From an uncultured Poribacteria bacterium (lineage in GTDB: Bacteria > Poribacteria > WGA-4E > WGA-3G): a stretch of DNA of 64,000 nucleotides. The stretch covers positions 310,001 to 374,000 of the forward strand of contig OX638352.1 of assembly GCA_951813545.1 (NCBI GenBank). Direction: 5' to 3'. Positions 57,248-64,000 of this stretch are shown here, piece by piece. Under the pieces are notes generated by a model that saw nothing but the letters and a program-made list of their open reading frames with translations, ran no database searches and was not told the origin of the DNA. Both the position numbers and the translations under genes were made by a program. Position 1 is the first letter of the stretch. Each line of letters begins with the position of its first letter.

Positions 57248-57973
57248 ATGGGAAATGTTCTTGCCGTTTGCACAAAAGAACTCTATACATACTTCGTCTC
57301 ACCGATCGCCTATTTCGTCTGCTTTGTCTTCACAGCGATTGCGGGCTTCCTTTTCTCCATTCTAATCATCAGTACAAGTAACAGTGGCGGGACCGGCGGA
57401 TTCGTGATGGAGACACTGTTCGGCAATATGGCTATCATCTTACTCTTTTTTACACCAGTGTTGACAATGAGACTCTTTGCAGAAGAACGGAAATCGGGAA
57501 CAATTGAACTCCTCCTCACCTCCCCAATCACAGATGGGCAAGTCGTTCTCGGCAAATTTTTCGCCAGTTGCACACTGGTGCTCATTATGCTCGGTTTAAC
57601 ACTCCTGTTCCCACTACTGACACAACGTTTTGGCTACTTGGACAAAGGTCTCCTGCTAAGCGGCTATTTGGGTATCGTCCTCATTGGCTCGTCGTTTCTG
57701 GCATTAGGGATGCTGATGTCCTCAATGTGCAAGAATCAACTCGTCGCGGCACTGACGAGTTTCGGCATCCTCATAACATTATGGGTGATCGGGTTGCTCT
57801 CAGCCAGCGGTGGACCCATAGCGAAATTCCTGATCTACCTGTCGCTACTTGAACACTACCGCGACTTTGCCCGCGGCGTCATCCTGCTGAAAGATGTTAT
57901 CTTCTACATCAGTTTCACATGTGTCTGCCTGTTTGCGACATTCAAGTCTATTGAATCATCAAAATGGAGGTAG
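57248..57973 (+). CDS. ABC-2 type transporter permease (GldF/NosY-like)
   Basis: A 241-residue inner-membrane permease with six helices. RLFAEERKSGTIELLLTSPI (about 74-93) is the diagnostic ABC-2 cytoplasmic loop; VLAVCTKELYTYFVSPIAYFV starts the protein. It is followed at 3 bp by the GldG-like gene and then by a DUF4340 gene, a common cluster of unknown exporter function. The cognate ATP-binding protein is absent; its usual upstream position is taken by HemQ-like and ClpX-like genes. Translation start is set by leader copy 4. Confidence 0.92.
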   Translation: MGNVLAVCTKELYTYFVSPIAYFVCFVFTAIAGFLFSILIISTSNSGGTGGFVMETLFGNMAIILLFFTPVLTMRLFAEERKSGTIELLLTSPITDGQVVLGKFFASCTLVLIMLGLTLLFPLLTQRFGYLDKGLLLSGYLGIVLIGSSFLALGMLMSSMCKNQLVAALTSFGILITLWVIGLLSASGGPIAKFLIYLSLLEHYRDFARGVILLKDVIFYISFTCVCLFATFKSIESSKWR

Positions 57974-57976
57974 AAC

Positions 57977-59569
57977 ATGGAAACTAACAAAGGAATCATA
58001 GGTCCTCTTTTTGGTTTTCTTACGTTAATTTTCAGTTTTATTGCGATTGCCGGGTGGATCTTCCAAGCACAACTGATTTTCTGGATCTGTCTGCTTCTCG
58101 CACTTGTCTCGCTGGCTATCTTTGTACGTCTGAGATTTTCTGACTTTACAAATTTCTTCATCAGTCGTCAAGCGCGTTACGGAGCAAACGTTGCCTTGAG
58201 TATCGTTGGGGTTGTTGGCATCGCTATTTTTGTTAACGCTATTATTATACGACAGTTCGATAAAAAAGTAGATTTAACGAATTTGCAACTTTACACGCTC
58301 ACGGAGCAAACGCAGACTGTTCTCAAAAACCTTGAAAAAGAAATCCATGTGATAGCGTTCTTTAAAGACAGTAACTCACAAGCAGCTCGCGTCAAAGATA
58401 TGCTGGAATTGTATCAACGTGAAACCGAATACCTCACTGTCTCATTTAAAAATCCCGAAATTGATATTCAACTCAGCAACAAGTATAATATTCTTTGGGA
58501 CGGAACAACAATTTTTGAAAGTGGCGAGCGACAAGAGAAGGTAACCAGCGTTGAGGAACAGAAATTCACGAGCGCAATCCTCAAACTTATCCGCGATGAA
58601 ACCAAGAAGATTTACTTCCTTGTCGGTCATGAAGAACACGGACTTGAAGCCCGCACTAGTAACGGCTATAGTGCCGTTCGGTCAGAGTTAGAAAACCAGA
58701 ATTATGCTGCGTACTCACTCTCACTTTTGACAGAACCGGACATCCCAGCGGATTGCGAGACTCTTGTTATTGCGGGTCCAAAAACCGCTTTGACCTCCCA
58801 TGAAATCGACGTAGTATCTAAATACCTAAAACGTAGCGGAAAACTGTTCCTGATGCTCGATCCATCGGTAACCTCTGCCGAAGATGTCAACAAAGGACTC
58901 GTTCGACTTATGAACAGATGGGGCATCTCGATAGGCAACGACCTCGTCGTCGACAAGACCAGTTTTGTCCCGCTCTTTGGACCCGAGGCACCGGTTCCAG
59001 GACCCACATGGCACGAAATCACACGTTCCATCCGAGAACCCGTCCCGTTTCCCTATACTCGTTCTGTGACACCTATAGAAGACATGCCCGCGGGTCTCAG
59101 CGTTAAATCCCTTATGAAGACCGTCGGGGGGATACAAAATAGTTGGGGGGAAACACAACGTATCAGTGACGGTACTTTCGGCGAAGACTTCGCCTATACA
59201 ACCGATGTAGATACACCGCCCCCTGTGTCCATTGCTGTCGCTGCTGAACAGAAAGTTGACAAAAACGACGAAAGCAAAACTGCAGGTGGTCCCACCCGGA
59301 TTGTCGTTTTTGGGGATTCTGATTTTGCAGCGAACGCGCTTTTCCGAGAGGCAAACAAGGACCTATTTTTAGCCACAATCAATTGGCTCACACTGGAGAA
59401 GGACCTTATCGCCATTCGTCCTATCGACTTACAAGGACAAACTTTGCGCCAGATGCTCGTGCAAGATAGACGTTTGGTCCAAATAACATCAGTCTTCCTG
59501 ATTCCGTCAATCGTCTTTATTGGCGGGCTAATTGTCTGGTGGCAACGCCGTAAAGGAGAGAATGCGTGA
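57977..59569 (+). CDS. GldG-family ABC transporter auxiliary protein
   Basis: A 530-residue membrane protein with three N-terminal helices (about 8-28, 32-51 and 68-92), a large extracytoplasmic domain and one C-terminal helix (VFLIPSIVFIGGLIVWW). The segment NLQLYTLTEQTQTVLKNLEKEI is the GldG-family signature; KLFLMLDPSVTSAEDV and VVFGDSDFAANALF follow in order. The domain is related to intraflagellar-type sugar-binding folds, but the role is unknown. It overlaps the DUF4340 gene by four bases and follows the permease by three, so all three are one operon. SD GGAGGT. Confidence 0.9.
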   Translation: METNKGIIGPLFGFLTLIFSFIAIAGWIFQAQLIFWICLLLALVSLAIFVRLRFSDFTNFFISRQARYGANVALSIVGVVGIAIFVNAIIIRQFDKKVDLTNLQLYTLTEQTQTVLKNLEKEIHVIAFFKDSNSQAARVKDMLELYQRETEYLTVSFKNPEIDIQLSNKYNILWDGTTIFESGERQEKVTSVEEQKFTSAILKLIRDETKKIYFLVGHEEHGLEARTSNGYSAVRSELENQNYAAYSLSLLTEPDIPADCETLVIAGPKTALTSHEIDVVSKYLKRSGKLFLMLDPSVTSAEDVNKGLVRLMNRWGISIGNDLVVDKTSFVPLFGPEAPVPGPTWHEITRSIREPVPFPYTRSVTPIEDMPAGLSVKSLMKTVGGIQNSWGETQRISDGTFGEDFAYTTDVDTPPPVSIAVAAEQKVDKNDESKTAGGPTRIVVFGDSDFAANALFREANKDLFLATINWLTLEKDLIAIRPIDLQGQTLRQMLVQDRRLVQITSVFLIPSIVFIGGLIVWWQRRKGENA

Positions 59570-61392
59570 ACTTCCGAACAACGCTTATTATCATTGTTCT
59601 CCTCGCAGCCATTGGAAGCGCGTATTTCCTGTTTTTTCAGGAACCGCCAGACGAGGTATCAACAAACGAAAAACCGCCGATCCATCAGGTCTACGGTATA
59701 GCGCGAGAAAAGGTTCAACAGGTGGAAATCTCATTTGCAGATGCGGCATATCAAAACCTGAGATTGGTAAAAGATACAACAGGCAGCTGGCAGTTGGAAA
59801 GCCCATTTCGGACAGATGCTGACAGTGAAAAAGTGAACCAAATGTTAGATGACATCCTCAACAAACGCGTCAAACAGAATCTTGAAGTGACAGCGTTAAC
59901 ACAATATGGGTTGGACACACCCGGTATAACAATCTCATTTTGGACAGAAGGAACATCACCATCAGTAACATTTTTTATCGGTAAAAAAGCAATCAACTTC
60001 TCTGTTTACACCAAAGAGAAATCTGAGGCACATATCTTTCTGATCGAGTCCAGTGCGCTTGATGACCTGACGAAGTCTCCAACTGACCTTCGCGACCGGT
60101 CCGTTATCAAATTCAACCCAGAAACAGCGTCTAACATTCAACTTACGTCCGGAACGACAGACGCAACATCCGTTAATTGCGAAAAGCGAGGGGACACGTG
60201 GTTCGTCACGCATCCGATCGAAGCAAAGGCAGATGCTGAAGAAATAGAGAATCTTCTTTCAGAATTGCGTTCATTGCAAGTGTCAACCTTTGAGTCTGAC
60301 GGTGCTGATGCCAATGTCCCGACACAGTTAGAAAAGTCCGGTTTAGACACCCCGCGGATTCAAATGAAACTCATAGACGGAGATAACACCTACGCACTCC
60401 ACATTGGTTCAGCAGTCCCATCAGAAAACGGAATACAAGAACACGTCTACGTCAAATCCATTCACCAAAACTCTATCTACACCGTTACAAATGACATCTA
60501 TCAACTCCTCAATAAATCTGTTCTTGATTTGCGAAACAAACGGGTTATTGACTTTCAACGTACGGATACAATCCGCTTTGCCATTTCTACAAGAAAACGA
60601 CAGAACAAGGAAAAAACTGTTGGTATAAAAAACTATGACAATACATGGGAATTAGAAACCCCGACAGGAAAAATAAAGGCGGATGCGAAAGCAGTAGACG
60701 ATCTACTCTTCGGTGTAGACTCCCTTGAAGCCGTTGCATTTGTTGACAATCCTATCGAAAACTCCGCATCATACGGGTTAGCACCACCATCAATTGAAGT
60801 TGCATTCACACAGCGTGGTGAAGAAAAGCCTGCTGTTCTACTCATCGGAGACTATGCCCAAGACGGAACCGTCTACGTTAAAGCCGAGCATTCAGTCCAA
60901 GTTGCTCGTGTAAAACGCTCCCTTATCGACAATATAGCATTAGGGACAGCGTGGTTGCGAGATAAACAGGTACTCAACTTCCATATCGACGATGCGATTC
61001 GGCTCACTTTGCATGCGGAAGAATCGCTGACATGTCAACGCCTTGGGACCAATTGGCGGCTCACCGCGCCTGTGAAAGAGGATGCGAATAACGTAGAAGT
61101 TAACGCCATCATCTACGAACTCAACGATTTGACGACAGACGCTTATGTAGGAAGCCACACCCGTCTCGCCGATAGCACTACAGGCTTCAGCACTCCGCAA
61201 GTTCAATTGACTATTGAATTGCGAAATCAGAAAGTATATACTTTACAAGTCGGCAAGGCAGACACGTCCGGACGTTTCTACGCGCGGCTCCAACATGAAC
61301 CGGACTTAATTTTTTTGCTCAACGCAGAACTCATTCCAAAATTGACAACAACACTCGGACTGCTTCGCACTTCGGAACAAGGGTCCCCGTAG
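59566..61392 (+). CDS. DUF4340 domain-containing protein
   Basis: A 608-residue protein with one N-terminal helix (TTLIIIVLLAAIGSAYFLFF) and repeated beta-rich modules outside the cell membrane. About four copies of the DUF4340 unit can be seen by the recurring pattern of a Trp-xLxxP segment, then an acidic EVNxMLxDI-like helix, then YGLDTPxIxIxF (about 106, 260, 415 and 530). It starts with GTG overlapping the GldG-like gene. Partner of the GldG-type exporter; substrate unknown. Ends 9 bp before a palindromic repeat. Confidence 0.88.
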   Translation: MNFRTTLIIIVLLAAIGSAYFLFFQEPPDEVSTNEKPPIHQVYGIAREKVQQVEISFADAAYQNLRLVKDTTGSWQLESPFRTDADSEKVNQMLDDILNKRVKQNLEVTALTQYGLDTPGITISFWTEGTSPSVTFFIGKKAINFSVYTKEKSEAHIFLIESSALDDLTKSPTDLRDRSVIKFNPETASNIQLTSGTTDATSVNCEKRGDTWFVTHPIEAKADAEEIENLLSELRSLQVSTFESDGADANVPTQLEKSGLDTPRIQMKLIDGDNTYALHIGSAVPSENGIQEHVYVKSIHQNSIYTVTNDIYQLLNKSVLDLRNKRVIDFQRTDTIRFAISTRKRQNKEKTVGIKNYDNTWELETPTGKIKADAKAVDDLLFGVDSLEAVAFVDNPIENSASYGLAPPSIEVAFTQRGEEKPAVLLIGDYAQDGTVYVKAEHSVQVARVKRSLIDNIALGTAWLRDKQVLNFHIDDAIRLTLHAEESLTCQRLGTNWRLTAPVKEDANNVEVNAIIYELNDLTTDAYVGSHTRLADSTTGFSTPQVQLTIELRNQKVYTLQVGKADTSGRFYARLQHEPDLIFLLNAELIPKLTTTLGLLRTSEQGSP

Positions 61393-61401
61393 CAAATAGC
61401 G

Positions 61402-61443
61402 CCCTTCCCAGTATTCCTTCCCAGTAACGGGTGGGGACCCCGG
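61402..61443 (+). repeat. Palindromic repeat with partial duplication
   Basis: CCCTTCCCAGTA (61402-61413) is followed by CCTTCCCAGTAACGGGTGGG (61416-61435) and GACCCCGG. The second part matches the palindrome at 42871-42894 and, inverted, 54680-54704. It overlaps the first GTG of the long frame of the next gene, which argues for a later start. Confidence 0.6.
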
Positions 61444-61460
61444 GGCAACAATTGAACGCT

Positions 61461-62675
61461 ATGCAAACGTATATTATCGCAACCGCTTACTTTTTTCTTA
61501 TTATCGAACTGCTTATTATTAGTCGTTCCTTTCGGTACGCGCGGCGCGAACGTAGAACAGAGCGACCTGCTTACACACCAAAAGTAGCAATCATCGCACC
61601 ACACTACGGATGGGATACCGACACAGCAGAGCATGCTGAGAGACTCCTATATCAAGATTATGCGGGCGAATACGAAATCTTCTTCGTCACCCACCAAAAA
61701 GCAGACATAGGACATGACGTTTCCTACCCACATCTGTGTGAAATTGCTGAAGCACATCCGCACACTCATGCGCTGCTTGCACCCAACATTGTTGAAAACA
61801 AGCTCACACGTTCGCAAAAGGTGCAGAACCTTCTCACAGCCATAGAAAAACTTCCAGACGACATCGAAGTCATCGCGTTTGTAGATGCGGATGTCGCTAT
61901 TCGAGAGGATTGGTTAACGCTCCTCGTTAACCCACTCCAAGAACCGGAGATAGGAACGACCGTCGGTGGCCGGTTCTATTTCCCACAAACATGGAATGTC
62001 GCGTCCCTTGTAGAAGCCATCTGGGTAAACTTCCAAATGAGTTTCCAAGGCGACCATCCACTCTCAATGGTGTGGGGTGGCTCGAATGCATTCCGACGCG
62101 AGATGCTTGAGAAGGCACACATCCTTCAACGCTGGGAAGAGGCAACAATCGAAGATCACAATACCACGCTTGCAATGAAAGATGTTAATCACAAGGTGCA
62201 TTTTGTTCCAGACTGCGTTGCCATTACACGCACTGCCAATCGCACATGGCACCAAATCGTCGAATTTACGAACCGTCAGATGATTATGACGCTTCACATG
62301 GGGCTTTGGACGCAATGGCTCGCGAGCCTCATTGTGTTTCTACCGAAAGGCATCTTCGTGTTTGGGACGATTCCGTTTCTATTTTATCGTGAAGCCCTGC
62401 TACCGATTGTGTTCATTCCTTTTCTGGAGGCATTTGGCTACAGACTCTACGCCAAGAACCTACCGAAATGGCTCCGCGAAATGCCCAAGATGCGGGAAAC
62501 AATCGGTATAACCTCTTACGTTACTTCAATTTCGGTATTCCTCGGAGGCATTAACGCCCTTTATGCAGTCTTCCAACGTAAAATCACTTGGGGTGGCGTG
62601 CGATATGAAATCCTGTCCGCAACAAAATGCCGAGTTTTAGGAACAGTAAAGCCCAAACGAAAAAATAACGATTAA
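61461..62675 (+). CDS. Glycosyltransferase family 2 (ceramide-glucosyltransferase-like)
   Basis: A 404-residue membrane-bound GT-A enzyme. The ATG at 61461 is preferred over the GTG at 61431, which lies in a repeat. An N-terminal helix (YIIATAYFFLIIELLII) is followed by VAIIAPHYGWDTDTAE, the nucleotide-binding strand. VDADVAI is the DxD motif; WGGSNAFRREML and EDHNTTLAM hold the later acidic residues of processive/GT21-like enzymes. Two or three C-terminal helices (LASLIVFLPKGIFVFGTIPF). Likely adds a sugar from a nucleotide-sugar to a lipid. No SD is visible. Confidence 0.88.
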   Translation: MQTYIIATAYFFLIIELLIISRSFRYARRERRTERPAYTPKVAIIAPHYGWDTDTAEHAERLLYQDYAGEYEIFFVTHQKADIGHDVSYPHLCEIAEAHPHTHALLAPNIVENKLTRSQKVQNLLTAIEKLPDDIEVIAFVDADVAIREDWLTLLVNPLQEPEIGTTVGGRFYFPQTWNVASLVEAIWVNFQMSFQGDHPLSMVWGGSNAFRREMLEKAHILQRWEEATIEDHNTTLAMKDVNHKVHFVPDCVAITRTANRTWHQIVEFTNRQMIMTLHMGLWTQWLASLIVFLPKGIFVFGTIPFLFYREALLPIVFIPFLEAFGYRLYAKNLPKWLREMPKMRETIGITSYVTSISVFLGGINALYAVFQRKITWGGVRYEILSATKCRVLGTVKPKRKNND

Positions 62676-62692
62676 GGTGTTCTATCTAAGAT

Positions 62693-62786
62693 GTTGGGTT
62701 TCACTGATTTTCAGTGGTTTCAAGATGCTTGAGAAGGTCGGGTTTTCTGGGGTAGTGGAGCGATTTTCTATTCCGTTCAACCCAAC
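62693..62786. repeat. GTTGGGTT inverted repeat pair
   Basis: GTTGGGTT (62693-62700) and AACCCAAC (62779-62786) face each other around an internal hairpin CACTGA-TTT-TCAGTG (62702-62716). The layout could be a small non-coding repeat. The hairpin, 27 bp past the glycosyltransferase stop, could act as a weak terminator. Confidence 0.4.
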
Positions 62787-62823
62787 CTACAGGACTACAT
62801 TCCGTGGTAAAGGAAATACCATT

Positions 62824-62851
62824 TTGCTTTTTTTCCACAATGTGGTATAGT
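62824..62851 (+). promoter_or_regulatory. Sigma70-like promoter for msrB
   Basis: TTGCTT (62824-62829), 16-bp spacer, TATAGT (62846-62851), 40 bp before the SD-supported ATG at 62892. Visual prediction. Confidence 0.5.
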
Positions 62852-62891
62852 ATTCACAGGAAAATTCACTACGGTCATGAAAGGAGCAAAA

Positions 62892-63305
62892 ATGGGAACA
62901 GAAAAAGTTACTAAATCAGAAAAAGAATGGCAAGAACAGTTGACACCGGAAGAATTTAAGGTAACTCGGAAGAAAGGGACAGAACGCGCTTTTACAGGGC
63001 AATACCACGATAGCAAAGAGCAAGGCACCTATCACTGCATCTGCTGTGGAAGCCCGCTCTTTAGTTCCGAAACCAAATACGACTCTGGAACAGGGTGGCC
63101 CAGTTTTTGGGACGCTGTCTCTCCGGAATCTATTGAGACGAAATCGGATTTCAGCATCTTTTTTATGCCACGGACCGAAATCGTCTGCAGTCGGTGTGAC
63201 GCACATCTTGGACACGTTTTCAACGACGGACCGGCACCGACAGGCAAGCGTTACTGCATGAATTCAGCGGCACTTACACTAGTCAAACAAGAAGACGAAT
63301 CTTAA
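62892..63305 (+). CDS. msrB: Peptide-methionine (R)-S-oxide reductase
   Basis: A 137-residue MsrB, which reduces methionine-R-sulfoxide in proteins. The ATG at 62892 is preferred over 62877 since AAAGGAG lies between them. Structural zinc Cys pairs: C49/C52 (HCICCG) and C99/C102 (CSRC). [10 protein letters not shown] and [15 protein letters not shown] are family motifs. Catalytic Cys122 is in RYCMNSAAL. Length fits a cytoplasmic stand-alone enzyme. It has its own promoter and is followed by a radical SAM gene. Confidence 0.96.
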   Translation: MGTEKVTKSEKEWQEQLTPEEFKVTRKKGTERAFTGQYHDSKEQGTYHCICCGSPLFSSETKYDSGTGWPSFWDAVSPESIETKSDFSIFFMPRTEIVCSRCDAHLGHVFNDGPAPTGKRYCMNSAALTLVKQEDES

Positions 63306-63342
63306 ATTTTACAGCTACTGATAACTCATAAAAGGAGAATTG

Positions 63343-64000
63343 ATGGCACTACGAAGTCGAATCTCATCAAGGTTTCTTGTTAACGAACTCGCCACCGTCA
63401 TATCGGAAGATTGGGAGACTTCGCGCAAATTCATGCGTTACCAACTCGCGAAAGAAAGTTTCAACTGGCGACACCCGCTCGGCGCGAAACACGGCAAAGG
63501 AGATGCTATCCAATTGGTAAGCCTCCGCATTACCGATATGTGTAATCTCCGGTGCCACTCCTGTGGACAATGGGGTGATAATGGTTACCTTCTGGGGGAA
63601 TCTCTCAAAGACCTCAAACAACGCGAAGTCCCTGTCGAAGTTTATAAGGACCTCGTCGATCAGATTGTCGATGAAGGATGGTCACCGGTCTGGTACATCT
63701 GGGGTGGCGAACCGATGCTTTACCCCGGACTCATCGAATTGATGCACTACATCAAAGATCGGGGAATGCCGATATCACTCGTTAGCAACGCCACTAACAT
63801 TGCAAGACGTGCCGACGACATCTTGGAAACCTGTAAAATTGTCTACCTGAGCGTCGATGGACCGAATGAGGAAATTCACAACACGCAGCGTCCCGGGGTA
63901 TCTGAAAACTATGACAACTTTAAGGATGTCAAAGCTGCATTAGAAACGCTGAGTGCGGAGAAAGAGAAGCGGAAAAGTGCTTTCCCGTATATTATTCCGC
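63343..64000 (+). CDS. Radical SAM protein, cut by window end
   Basis: The first 219 codons of a radical SAM protein. The CxxxCxxC motif CNLRCHSC (about residues 67-74) binds the [4Fe-4S] cluster that cleaves SAM; YIWGGEPMLYPG (about 112-123) is the GGE SAM-binding motif, and SVDGPNEEIHNTQRPG matches the later strand of SPASM/AslB-like subfamilies. The N-terminal 60 residues before the motif are unusually long and basic (RSRISSRFLVNELA). AAAAGGAGAA is the SD. Reaction cannot be assigned without the C-terminus; a SPASM/Twitch cluster would be expected there. Confidence 0.9.
   Translation, partial: MALRSRISSRFLVNELATVISEDWETSRKFMRYQLAKESFNWRHPLGAKHGKGDAIQLVSLRITDMCNLRCHSCGQWGDNGYLLGESLKDLKQREVPVEVYKDLVDQIVDEGWSPVWYIWGGEPMLYPGLIELMHYIKDRGMPISLVSNATNIARRADDILETCKIVYLSVDGPNEEIHNTQRPGVSENYDNFKDVKAALETLSAEKEKRKSAFPYIIP

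Overview
The window is a gene-dense bacterial chromosome segment of moderate GC. It mixes core genes (hisA, coaE, infA-type, sat, modABC, msrB, rfaE2) with families typical of large heterotrophic genomes: three Gfo/Idh/MocA oxidoreductases, a GH88 glycuronyl hydrolase, a dockerin-tagged formylglycine-generating-enzyme-like protein, two DUF6785-type membrane proteins, a LarA-like protein, a sugar phosphate isomerase and a GldG/DUF4340 export cluster. This mix resembles Candidatus Poribacteria or related PVC/FCB-neighbourhood lineages. That assignment is inference from family content; no rRNA gene is present to test it.

Layout. 1-5.5 kb: two tandem paralogous RND exporters, the first cut by the window edge. 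5.5-8.6 kb: sugar oxidoreductase, GH88 hydrolase, rfaE2. 8.7-13.3 kb: a degenerate EF-Tu paralogue, hisA and a sugar ABC permease plus binding protein. 13.5-16.8 kb: FmdB zinc ribbon, CDF zinc exporter, ferritin-like protein, a MITE-like repeat and an oxidoreductase. 16.9-18.8 kb: an accessory patch with an AbiJ/HEPN-like protein, a small basic protein and a truncated gene. 18.9-25.6 kb: SDR, coaE and a molybdate ABC operon whose modC is separated from modAB by an FGE-like gene, a gene broken by an amber codon and an internally deleted IS. 25.8-34.8 kb: metabolic and housekeeping genes. 34.8-36 kb: a PIN toxin lacking one catalytic Asp with two duplicated antitoxin-like genes. 36-45.5 kb: membrane proteins, endonuclease III, ATP sulfurylase, alcohol dehydrogenase. 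45.6-49.1 kb: a restriction-modification pair. 49.2-64 kb: DUF6785 protein, LarA-like, MetE-like, ClpX-like, HemQ/chlorite-dismutase-like, export cluster, glycosyltransferase, MsrB and a partial radical SAM gene.

The most unusual feature is non-coding. Four unrelated genes (GH88, hisA, clpX-like, ABC permease) are each preceded, right up to the start codon, by a copy of the same roughly 95-125 nt element. Its 3' box contains the Shine-Dalgarno sequence, its central box is conserved, and its 5' part can form a hairpin with apparent compensatory changes. One copy carries a second palindromic repeat nested inside it. Several other palindrome and MITE-like families occupy many of the other intergenic gaps, sometimes supplying likely promoters.

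The genes suggest polysaccharide and sulfated-sugar degradation (GH88, oxidoreductases, sugar ABC parts, FGE-like protein), sulfur assimilation and repair (sat, cysteine synthase, MetE-like, MsrB), metal handling (CDF, ferritin-like, Mod) and several defence or selfish modules. No tRNA, rRNA or CRISPR array was seen.
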